From Candidatus Izemoplasmatales bacterium (GTDB lineage Bacteria; Bacillota_I; Bacilli_A; Izemoplasmatales; Hujiaoplasmataceae): a stretch of DNA of 64,000 nucleotides. The notes beneath the pieces were generated by a model. The model did not search any database. It was not told the origin of the DNA and worked only from the letters and a program-made list of their open reading frames with translations. Shown here piece by piece: positions 57,703 to 64,000 of this stretch (the stretch's first letter is position 1; every line of letters begins with the position of its first letter). The DNA is taken from positions 213,735 to 277,734 of the forward strand of contig JAQVVR010000001.1 of assembly GCA_028698875.1 (NCBI GenBank), in the 5' to 3' direction. A program made the translations under genes and the position numbers.

Positions 57703-59076
57703 TCAAAATTGGTGATCAAAATATGCTATTAACTCATCGATTTTCATCCGGATTTGCGCCATAGAGTCGCGTTCACGGATCGTTACAGTGTTGTCTTTCA
57801 AAGTATCTTCATCAAGCGTTATGCAATAGGGTGTACCGATGACATCCTGACGCCGATAGCGCTTGCCAATATTACCGGCTTCATCGTATTGGACACGATA
57901 ATGCTTAAGTAACGTTTCATATAGAGTCCAAGCGGCTTCACCTTGATACTTTTTCATAAGTGGTAAAACGGCAATTTGCACTGGTGCTAATGCTTTGGCA
58001 ATATGTAAAACGCCACGAATTTCATTGGTTTCAGGAACGATTTCTTCATCATATGCTTCTGCCAAGATGGCTAAGAAGAGTCGTTCAACACCTAGTGATG
58101 GTTCAATAACATATGGTAAGTATTTTTCGTTAGTGTCCGGATCAAGATATTCCAAATTGACTTTAGCATGCTCCTGATGACTTTTTAAATCATAATCGGT
58201 GCGAGAAGCGATACCCCATAATTCATCGAATCCCCAGGGAAAATTATAAAGAATATCGGTGGTGGCATTGGAATAGAATGATAATTTTTCTTGAGGATGA
58301 TCATACATTTTTAGGTTTTCTGGTTTTAACCCGACTTCCTCAAGAAAATCGATAGCAAATTGCTTCCAGTAAGCAAACCACTGAAGTTCAGTTCCCGGTT
58401 TGCAAAAGAATTCCAGTTCCATTTGTTCAAATTCCCGGGTTCGAAACACAAAATTTCCGGGAGTGATTTCATTGCGGAAGGTTTTTCCGATTTGGCCAAT
58501 ACCAAAGGGGATTTTTTTACGGTTGGCCCGTTGCACATTTTTAAAGTTCAAAAAGATTCCTTGTGCTGTTTCTGGACGCAGATATAACGCGTTTTTAGCG
58601 TCTTCAACGACACCTTGAAATGTTTTAAACATTAAATTAAATTCCCGGATTTCGGTAAAATCCTGATTGCCGCAAACCGGACATTTTATGTGATGTTGGA
58701 CAATATAGTCATACATTCGTTGTTTTTCCCAACCATCGGCATCTTCAACACCTTTGGTGAAATCGGCAATCAATTTGTCGGCCCGGTAGCGGGATTTACA
58801 CGCTTTGCAATCCATCAATGGATCTTGAAAGGAAGCAACGTGACCAGAAGCTACCCAGGTTTCAGGATTAAGGATGATGCCAGAATCAATTCCGACATTG
58901 TAAGGACTGGTTTTAATGAATTTATTCCACCAGGCTTGTTTGATGTTGTTCTTTAATTCCACCCCTAAAGGACCATAGTCCCATGTGTTAGCTAAACCAC
59001 CATAGATTTCTGAACCTTGAAAAACAAACCCATACTGTTTAGCATAATTGACGATGGCTTCTAAAGACATTCTCAC
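57703..59076 (-). CDS. glyQS: Glycyl-tRNA synthetase (single-chain)
   Basis: Class II enzyme of the dimeric, single-polypeptide type. About 457 residues. Characteristic [24 protein letters not shown] at the N-terminus, described in outline; [20 protein letters not shown] (motif 2), and the [12 protein letters not shown] motif 3. The start is ambiguous: GTG at 59076 (9 bases from GAGAGG) or ATG at 59070; the 12 codons upstream are leader. A strong promoter gives a leader of about 40 bases, too short for a T-box. Confidence 0.96.
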   Translation of the reverse strand: MRMSLEAIVNYAKQYGFVFQGSEIYGGLANTWDYGPLGVELKNNIKQAWWNKFIKTSPYNVGIDSGIILNPETWVASGHVASFQDPLMDCKACKSRYRADKLIADFTKGVEDADGWEKQRMYDYIVQHHIKCPVCGNQDFTEIREFNLMFKTFQGVVEDAKNALYLRPETAQGIFLNFKNVQRANRKKIPFGIGQIGKTFRNEITPGNFVFRTREFEQMELEFFCKPGTELQWFAYWKQFAIDFLEEVGLKPENLKMYDHPQEKLSFYSNATTDILYNFPWGFDELWGIASRTDYDLKSHQEHAKVNLEYLDPDTNEKYLPYVIEPSLGVERLFLAILAEAYDEEIVPETNEIRGVLHIAKALAPVQIAVLPLMKKYQGEAAWTLYETLLKHYRVQYDEAGNIGKRYRRQDVIGTPYCITLDEDTLKDNTVTIRERDSMAQIRMKIDELIAYFDHQF

Positions 59077-59116
59077 AGTAATCATCCTCTCTATAACCGC
59101 ATAAAACCTCATAATA

Positions 59117-59144
59117 ATTATATTGCATATAATTGTAAAGTCAA
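59117..59144 (-). promoter_or_regulatory. Promoter of glyQS-dnaG-rpoD
   Basis: Minus strand TTGACT, 16-base spacer, TATAAT. It would drive glyQS, dnaG, rpoD, trmK and the Nif3-like gene, as no terminator is visible until 53169. Confidence 0.83.
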
Positions 59145-59149
59145 GTTTT

Positions 59150-59237
59150 CCCCAGTAATCCGCTTAAAAAACCCGGTTTTTATTTGTAAAACCAGTGAAT
59201 GCATTCCCTTTTTCAAAAAAAACCGGAAAGGTGTATT
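59150..59237. repeat. AT-rich stem-forming spacer between recO and glyQS
   Basis: TTCCCTTTTT pairs with AAAAAGGGAA around a 25-base loop; CTGGTTTT / AAAACCGG forms another imperfect stem followed by GGTTTTTT. These hairpins lie between the recO terminator and the glyQS promoter. They are probably extra terminator stems; no gene is visible. Confidence 0.4.
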
Positions 59238-59270
59238 CAAAAAGGGAAAGGAAACACAAAATGTTTCCTT
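59238..59270 (-). terminator. Terminator of recO
   Basis: Minus strand AAGGAAAC-ATTTTGT-GTTTCCTT followed by TCCCTTTTTG, 12 bases after the recO stop. Confidence 0.8.
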
Positions 59271-59282
59271 CGAATTCGATAT

Positions 59283-60002
59283 TTAGTATCCAAGTAATCC
59301 AGACAAAATCGTTCGTGACTTGGAAGTAAAATTGAGATGATAGAGGTAATATTCATCTAGGAAAAGTCGGATTTCCCGACGAATATCTGGGTCAGGTTTC
59401 AAATCTAAAACCGTTTTTAAGTCGTGATAGTAGATTTGTTTCATCACGGCGACACTGGCATGACTGACCCCTGAGTTAGCTGTCGCATGAATTTTACATG
59501 CATAGCCTCCGTCTTTTACGGCAAACTGTAAATTATCAGTAACACCACAAGCGCTACATACATTAAAGTTGGGTGCTACTCCTAATAAATACAAATATTT
59601 TAGTTCAAACATATATACATAACGAATGTAATGGGTTTCGTTTTCAATGTGTGAAAGGATTTTTTTTAGAAAGGTATATAGTTTTTGATGGTCATACTCG
59701 GATTCGGAAAAGTAATTGATGATTTCCATTAGATGTTGAACATAGGTGAATTTCTCCAAGTCGGTTTTGATTTTCCGATAATCGGTGAGTATTTCACCAT
59801 CCGTGAGTGTTTTCAAAGCTTTTCCTGTGGCATAGAATTTAATCAAGGTCAAATTCTGTGTCAAATTAAGGAACGGACTTGATAGTTTCTTCGCTCCGTG
59901 GACTAAAAGGGACATTTGGCCTTTTTCCGTGTAAATATAGAGGATTTTACTTGATTCTTTGAAGTTGATTTGTTTTAAGATCAAGCCTTCAAAAGCCTCC
60001 AC
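59283..60002 (-). CDS. recO: DNA repair protein RecO
   Basis: Recombination mediator that loads RecA with RecF and RecR. 239 residues. An N-terminal OB fold (LILKQINFKESSKILYIYT, TEKGQMSLLVHGAKK) and a C-terminal helical domain with a zinc site (VCSACGV, then YACKIH). The start is the GTG at 60002 preceded by GGTGATGCG. Located next to era, the conserved order. Confidence 0.95.
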   Translation of the reverse strand: MEAFEGLILKQINFKESSKILYIYTEKGQMSLLVHGAKKLSSPFLNLTQNLTLIKFYATGKALKTLTDGEILTDYRKIKTDLEKFTYVQHLMEIINYFSESEYDHQKLYTFLKKILSHIENETHYIRYVYMFELKYLYLLGVAPNFNVCSACGVTDNLQFAVKDGGYACKIHATANSGVSHASVAVMKQIYYHDLKTVLDLKPDPDIRREIRLFLDEYYLYHLNFTSKSRTILSGLLGY

Positions 60003-60022
60003 ACCGCATCACCGACTTTTCC

Positions 60023-60922
60023 TTAGTTTTTTTCCGGTTTATAACCAAAATTCCGTAAGTAATATTCCCGGTTTCGCCAATCAGCTTCGACTTTAACAAA
60101 CAATTCCAAAAAGACTTTTTGTTGTAATTGTTCCTCAAGATCAAGTCGTGCCATTGTTCCTATCTGTTTTAACATCGCGCCTTTAGCGCCAATAACAATC
60201 ATTTTCTGATTTGGCCGTTCAACGATAATCGTGGCCGCGATTTTCAAGGTTGTTTTCGTTGTATTCATCTTCATTGTGTCAATCGTAACCATTACTGAAT
60301 GGGGAATTTCATCACGCGTATAAATCAAGACTTTTTCCCGGATCAATTCCCGAATCAAAAAGGATTCCGGACGGTCAGTCAATTCCCCATCAGGGTAAAA
60401 CTTTGGTCCTTCGGGAAGTAGTTGTTTAATGTCCGTTAACAATAAATCGACATTTTCGCCAGTCAAAGCGGAGATGGCATATGCCCCCACAAATGGATAA
60501 GATGCTTTATATAAATCAACTGTGACTCGCAAGCGTTTGAAATCTTTGATAGCATCGAGTTTGTTAATAATTAATAAAACCGGTATTTTTGCCTGTTCCA
60601 AACTTTTTAATAAAACCGTACTTTGGTCGTTAAAATCATCATAAGCATTGACCATATACAAAACAACATCAACGGTTTTAATGGTGTTAACGGCAGATTG
60701 AGTCATGTATTCACCCAGTTTGGTTTTTCCTTCATGGATGCCGGGAGTATCGATAAAAACCATTTGTGAGTCTTCATCGTTAAAGATACCAGATATTATA
60801 TCTCTTGTGGTTTGCGGGCGCATGGATACAATTGCGACTTTGTGTTTTAACACTTGATTTAAAAACGTCGATTTCCCGACGTTTGGCTCGCCAATGATGG
60901 TGATAAATCCTGATTTAAACAT
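60023..60922 (-). CDS. era: GTPase Era
   Basis: Binds 16S rRNA and aids 30S maturation. 299 residues. G1 GEPNVGKST (about 11-19), G2 RPQTTRD, G3 DTPGIH, G4 NKLD, and a C-terminal KH domain (VKVEADWRNREYYLRNFGY region). GAGGCGG precedes the ATG. The start shares one base with the cdd stop. Confidence 0.97.
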   Translation of the reverse strand: MFKSGFITIIGEPNVGKSTFLNQVLKHKVAIVSMRPQTTRDIISGIFNDEDSQMVFIDTPGIHEGKTKLGEYMTQSAVNTIKTVDVVLYMVNAYDDFNDQSTVLLKSLEQAKIPVLLIINKLDAIKDFKRLRVTVDLYKASYPFVGAYAISALTGENVDLLLTDIKQLLPEGPKFYPDGELTDRPESFLIRELIREKVLIYTRDEIPHSVMVTIDTMKMNTTKTTLKIAATIIVERPNQKMIVIGAKGAMLKQIGTMARLDLEEQLQQKVFLELFVKVEADWRNREYYLRNFGYKPEKN

Positions 60923-61314
60923 TACAAATCCGCCTCTGTGAAACCAAATGGTAACAATTCTTGGTTACGGAAAACCTTTGTTTCTCCCTTATTGTTAGCC
61001 AAGATTATCTCGGCGTCGTCTTCCATCAGTTCACGAATAACCTGACGACACGACCCACAAGGTGATACGAAATAATTGTGGTCGGTGTAGACTAAGAGTC
61101 GTCTAATATCATGTTTGCGTACTCCTGATGAATAAGCGGCAAAAAGGGCGCTTCGCTCGGCACAATTAGCCAATCCATAAGCGGCATTCTCAATATTTGT
61201 GCCCTTGAAGATGGTTCCATCTTTTAACTCAAGCACCGCTGAAACCGGAAAGTGTGAGTACGGCGAGTAACTGTTTTTAAGATTTTCTTTGGCTAATGCT
61301 AATAATTTTTCCAT
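60922..61314 (-). CDS. cdd: Cytidine deaminase
   Basis: Deaminates cytidine and deoxycytidine in pyrimidine salvage. 130 residues, tetrameric type. TNIENAAYG substrate loop, NCAERSALFAA with Cys and catalytic Glu, and PCGSCRQV with the other zinc cysteines. GAGGTAATAAAC precedes the ATG. Between ybeY and era, the usual Firmicute position. Confidence 0.96.
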   Translation of the reverse strand: MEKLLALAKENLKNSYSPYSHFPVSAVLELKDGTIFKGTNIENAAYGLANCAERSALFAAYSSGVRKHDIRRLLVYTDHNYFVSPCGSCRQVIRELMEDDAEIILANNKGETKVFRNQELLPFGFTEADL

Positions 61315-61319
61315 GTTTA

Positions 61320-61751
61320 TTACCTCGTTAAATTGATTTTCTCCAAAATATCGTTTTGTAATGCAAACATAACGCTTTCATCGGCATCATTTAAATGATC
61401 ATACCCATTACAATGCAAAAAGCCATGACAAGCGAGAAATCCAAGTTCTCGTTCAAAGGAATGACCATATTCTAAAGCTTGTGTTTTTACTTTGTCTATC
61501 GAGATGAAAATATCGCCTAATTCGTTGTCAATATCCGTATTTTCAAAACTGATGACATCGGTGGGTTGGTCTAAATGCCGATATTGATTATTGAGTCGTT
61601 GAATTTCTTGATTATCAATCAAAATGACATTGATGATTTTTGTTTTGGATAAGCCAATGACTTCGTAAGCGGCATCCATGACCATTTTGATGGTTTTTCG
61701 ATAAGTTCGCGTATGATTATCAAAATTATTGATGAGATTAATTTTAAGCAT
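61320..61751 (-). CDS. ybeY: Endoribonuclease YbeY
   Basis: Zinc-dependent endoribonuclease in 16S rRNA 3'-end maturation and ribosome quality control. 143 residues from the ATG at 61751, chosen because GAGG lies 7 bases upstream; a TTG two codons earlier is an alternative. The motif HGFLHCNGYDH supplies the three His zinc ligands. It overlaps the phoH stop by 8 bases. Confidence 0.96.
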   Translation of the reverse strand: MLKINLINNFDNHTRTYRKTIKMVMDAAYEVIGLSKTKIINVILIDNQEIQRLNNQYRHLDQPTDVISFENTDIDNELGDIFISIDKVKTQALEYGHSFERELGFLACHGFLHCNGYDHLNDADESVMFALQNDILEKINLTR

Positions 61752-62706
61752 TTTCAAACCTCGTTAAGATTGTCTGCACCAATGGATGGCGAACCACATC
61801 AATCTTATCAAATTCAATTATTTCGATATCAGGAATATTGCGAAGAATTCGCGAAGCGATAACTAAACCCGGTTCGAGCTGTTTAGGTAAATCCGTTTGC
61901 GTAATATCACCGGTGACAATCATCTTTGAGCCGAAACCTAAGCGGGTCAAAAACATCTTCATTTGACTAGTCGTGGTATTTTGAGCTTCATCGAGAATGA
62001 CATAAGCGTTTTCCAATGTCCGTCCGCGCATATAGGCCAAAGGGGCAATCTCAATGGTTCCTGCATCAATCATTTGTTCGGTGATTTTATGGCCAAGGAT
62101 ATCATACATTGCATCGTATAAAGGGCGTAAATACGGATCTAGCTTTTCTTGTAAATCTCCCGGTAAAAACCCAAGATTTTCTCCAGCTTCAATCGCCGGT
62201 CGCGTCAGGATAAGTCGTTTCACTGATCCTTCTCTTAATTTAGCGATGCCAATCAGGACCGCCAAATAAGTTTTGCCGGTGCCAGCCGGACCATATGCTA
62301 AAACAACAGTATTCTTGTCTATCGCACTTGCATATTGTTTTTGATTAAGGGTTTTAGCGTATACTGGTTTACCGGTAAACGTTTTTATGATTTCTTTGCG
62401 ATTGACAAACAAATCGATGATTCGATCATCGTCAACTTTATCGATCAAACCACTGATATAAATGATGTCACGTTCATTGAAATTGATATTACGGGAAACA
62501 AACATTTTCAATAACCTAAAAATCCGCGTTAAACCAGCTAAAACTGTCTCATCTTTCGATGCCACCATAATCTCGCTGCCAACGGCATAGAGATCAACGT
62601 GATAGATTCCTCCAAGTAGTTTCAAATGTTTGTCATTCGTTCCAAGCAGTGGCAACATCTCTGATATTGCCCCGAAACGGACATCCAGTTTGGAAAGATC
62701 AACCAT
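61744..62706 (-). CDS. phoH: PhoH-like ATPase
   Basis: 320 residues: an N-terminal KH-like RNA-binding region and an ATPase core with Walker A GPAGTGKTY and Walker B VILDEAQN. Family members next to ybeY are thought to act in RNA metabolism; precise role is not established. A -10-like TATAAT lies about 40 bases upstream on the minus strand (near 62742), but its -35 is poor. Confidence 0.93.
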   Translation of the reverse strand: MVDLSKLDVRFGAISEMLPLLGTNDKHLKLLGGIYHVDLYAVGSEIMVASKDETVLAGLTRIFRLLKMFVSRNINFNERDIIYISGLIDKVDDDRIIDLFVNRKEIIKTFTGKPVYAKTLNQKQYASAIDKNTVVLAYGPAGTGKTYLAVLIGIAKLREGSVKRLILTRPAIEAGENLGFLPGDLQEKLDPYLRPLYDAMYDILGHKITEQMIDAGTIEIAPLAYMRGRTLENAYVILDEAQNTTTSQMKMFLTRLGFGSKMIVTGDITQTDLPKQLEPGLVIASRILRNIPDIEIIEFDKIDVVRHPLVQTILTRFENA

Positions 62707-62789
62707 GAAATCACATCATCCTTTCAAAATTGTTTTATACATAATTATAACATATAAATTCGTTAGATACCATACGCGAGCGAAAGGGA

Positions 62790-62820
62790 GAAAAAAGCAC
62801 TTCATTTTTCGTGAAGTGCT
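62790..62820 (-). terminator. Terminator of rpsU
   Basis: Minus strand AGCACTTCA-CGAAAAA-TGAAGTGCT followed by TTTTTTC, about 10 bases past the stop. Confidence 0.9.
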
Positions 62821-62829
62821 TTTTGAGTG

Positions 62830-63006
62830 TTATCCTCTTCGACCTTGTTGGTTTTGACGCATTTTAAGCTTTTTAGAAACGCTCGGTTTAAGATAATATT
62901 CTCTTTTTCGAGCTTCGGCCAGGGTGCCAGCACGGGAAACGTCTCGTTTAAAACGACGCAATGCGTCTTCGATGCTCTCGTTTTCTCTTACGACGGTTTT
63001 TGCCAT
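62830..63006 (-). CDS. rpsU: 30S ribosomal protein S21
   Basis: 58 residues, very basic, from the ATG at 63006 (AGGGGTGAAGC upstream; a GTG three codons earlier is less likely). The pattern [17 protein letters not shown] and the [12 protein letters not shown] segment are typical of S21. It has its own promoter and terminator, so it is expressed apart from the phoH block. Confidence 0.96.
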   Translation of the reverse strand: MAKTVVRENESIEDALRRFKRDVSRAGTLAEARKREYYLKPSVSKKLKMRQNQQGRRG

Positions 63007-63035
63007 TTGCTTCACCCCTTTTCTTTTCCAATAGA

Positions 63036-63064
63036 ATTATACTGTATTTCGCCATAATTGTAAA
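63036..63064 (-). promoter_or_regulatory. Promoter of rpsU
   Basis: Minus strand TTTACA, 17-base spacer, TATAAT, about 30 bases before the ATG. Confidence 0.82.
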
Positions 63065-63143
63065 CAAATTTTTTGCAAATATGATTTTAATTTCATTCTT
63101 ATTATGGTATGATTTTAATAAGATGCAAAAGAGGTGGTTACTT

Positions 63144-63839
63144 ATGCGATTTGGCGTTAATGTTGGCAATTTAGGTTGGCAGAACATCCTTATCATTGTT
63201 GGCGTCGCGCTCGTTCTCTTGATTGTTCTCGTCATTTTCATCAATAAAGGGAAGTACGCAGCTAGATATAAAGCATTTTATAAACGATTGGACAAAGTCG
63301 CAACCAAAAAGTTTAATTCCAATCTCTTTATCGAATATCTGCTCAATAACGAAGTGAAAGATCAAACAAATACGTTTAAATCACTTCGTGGCCGCGGCAA
63401 ACGGAAAGTCATTGCTTATTTGGAGTATTATGTAAAAAACCTGCCCGAGTTGGTAATTTTAAAATCGTACATTTCTCCGGATAAAAATAAGAATCAGTTA
63501 GTGTTGTTATTACTAGATGAGACTGATCATGTCTTATACCGCTGGGAAAAAACGCGCAAAGTTAAAGGCTTGATTAAAGCGGCTAACAAATACCAAATGC
63601 TAACTCCAATTCTCGGTTTTTTATACGAACTACCAATGAACATCAATGAAAGCCTGCCTTTCCGATTTACAAACCATGATAATGACTATACCTTGACATA
63701 TGATATTGTCCGCAATGCCCGGAAGACAAAACGGAAAGTCAAAGAAAAGAAATTGACGCATCAAGAACAAAAGGCTTTACAGAAGGTCGAAAAAATCAAA
63801 GCCAAGAAACAAGAAAAACTTGATAAGCACAGAAGATAA
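63144..63839 (+). CDS. Membrane-anchored basic protein of unknown function
   Basis: 231 residues from the ATG at 63144, chosen because GAGGTGG lies upstream; the frame stays open much further 5' but without coding character. A transmembrane helix spans about residues 15-34, with the rest probably cytoplasmic. The C-terminal 45 residues are a Lys-rich, coiled-coil-like tail. No family recognised. Divergent from rpsU, convergent with the truncated last gene. Confidence 0.75.
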   Translation: MRFGVNVGNLGWQNILIIVGVALVLLIVLVIFINKGKYAARYKAFYKRLDKVATKKFNSNLFIEYLLNNEVKDQTNTFKSLRGRGKRKVIAYLEYYVKNLPELVILKSYISPDKNKNQLVLLLLDETDHVLYRWEKTRKVKGLIKAANKYQMLTPILGFLYELPMNINESLPFRFTNHDNDYTLTYDIVRNARKTKRKVKEKKLTHQEQKALQKVEKIKAKKQEKLDKHRR

Positions 63840-63843
63840 AATA

Positions 63844-63884
63844 AACCCGAATGTGGTAATAACCAAATTCGGGTTCTTTTTTTT
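63844..63884 (+). terminator. Terminator of the 63144 gene
   Basis: AACCCGAAT / ATTCGGGTT with an inner TGGT/ACCA stem, followed by eight T residues. It may also act on the converging minus-strand gene. Confidence 0.88.
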
Positions 63885-64000
63885 ATATTTTGTGTGGATT
63901 ATCGATTTTTTGAACGACACAACCGAAATTGAAACCATATTCGTAAGCATTTTTTAAATCATCTGGTGTGGGTTTAAAACGAATTCGTAATCCCGTATCG
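63883..64000 (-). CDS. C-terminal end of a truncated gene
   Basis: From the right edge the minus strand has an open frame of 38 codons ending in TAA at 63883-63885, and the terminator of the neighbouring gene abuts its stop. The visible peptide includes RIRFKPTPDDLKNAYEYG and ends DNPHKI. Too short to identify; only the converging layout and codon use support it being a real gene end. Confidence 0.5.
   Translation of the reverse strand, partial: DTGLRIRFKPTPDDLKNAYEYGFNFGCVVQKIDNPHKI

Noticed and set aside
59077..59282. T-box riboswitch before glyQS
   Set aside because: The promoter lies only about 40 bases before the start, and I see no T-box consensus or Stem I; the hairpins upstream belong to the recO terminator region.

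Overview
The window is a gene-dense chromosomal segment of a low-GC Gram-positive-type bacterium. UGA is used as a stop (for example at the ends of hemW, parE and the YczE-type gene) and Trp is UGG, so this is genetic code 11, not the Mycoplasma/Spiroplasma code. Gene content fits Bacilli or the code-11 mollicute relatives (Acholeplasma/Izemoplasma-like): RNase HIII, MutS2, YneF, a Firmicute-type bifunctional Rel, single-chain GlyRS, type B RNase P RNA and a DUF2779 protein. The exact genus is my inference. I see no phage, IS element, CRISPR array, tRNA or rRNA gene. No gene-free stretch exceeds 300 bases.

Layout: 1-5974 (+) holds two very large coiled-coil proteins of unknown function, the first truncated by the window edge. 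From 6058 onward almost everything is on the minus strand: deoB-xerD-hemW; lepA; rnpB; pnp and rpsO; a DUF2779 nuclease-like gene; a nudix/YczE pair; lon; tig; a DUF697 gene with ribF and truB; a thioredoxin and mutS2. rnhC (+) diverges from mutS2. Then come a maturation/repair operon (tcdA-msrA-psuG-comEB-S16 protease-membrane protein-lspA-rluD), an AI-2E permease pair, hisS, acpP, relA-dtd, apt, recJ, nadC with a Fic-like winged-helix gene, a GLUG lipoprotein and parC-parE. plsY and a ferredoxin are on the plus strand around 50.4-51.7 kb. A marR-degV pair follows, then the conserved Firmicute block phoH-ybeY-cdd-era-recO-glyS-dnaG-rpoD-trmK-nif3 with rpsU just upstream. A plus-strand membrane protein and a truncated minus-strand gene close the window.

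Most genes are housekeeping: translation and RNA (hisS, glyS, lepA, rpsO, rpsU, rnpB, pnp, truB, rluD, era, ybeY, trmK, tcdA, dtd), DNA metabolism (dnaG, parCE, recJ, recO, mutS2, rnhC, xerD), stress and quality control (lon, tig, rel, msrA), lipid metabolism (acpP, plsY, degV), nucleotide salvage (deoB, apt, cdd, comEB, psuG) and cofactors (ribF, nadC). Promoters follow the SigA pattern TTGACA-N17-TATAAT and often carry an extended TGn element directly before the -10 box. Shine-Dalgarno sites are AGGAGG or GGTGA.

The most interesting non-routine signals are: the tandem giant coiled-coil genes; a cluster of FabT-like palindromes at the degV-marR promoter, with a related box at the same position in the acpP promoter; a degenerate Fic-like winged-helix regulator next to nadC with an exact direct repeat beside two -10-like boxes; a Cys-rich tail on HisRS; and a thrombospondin-3/EF-hand-like insertion in a secreted-face S16 protease.
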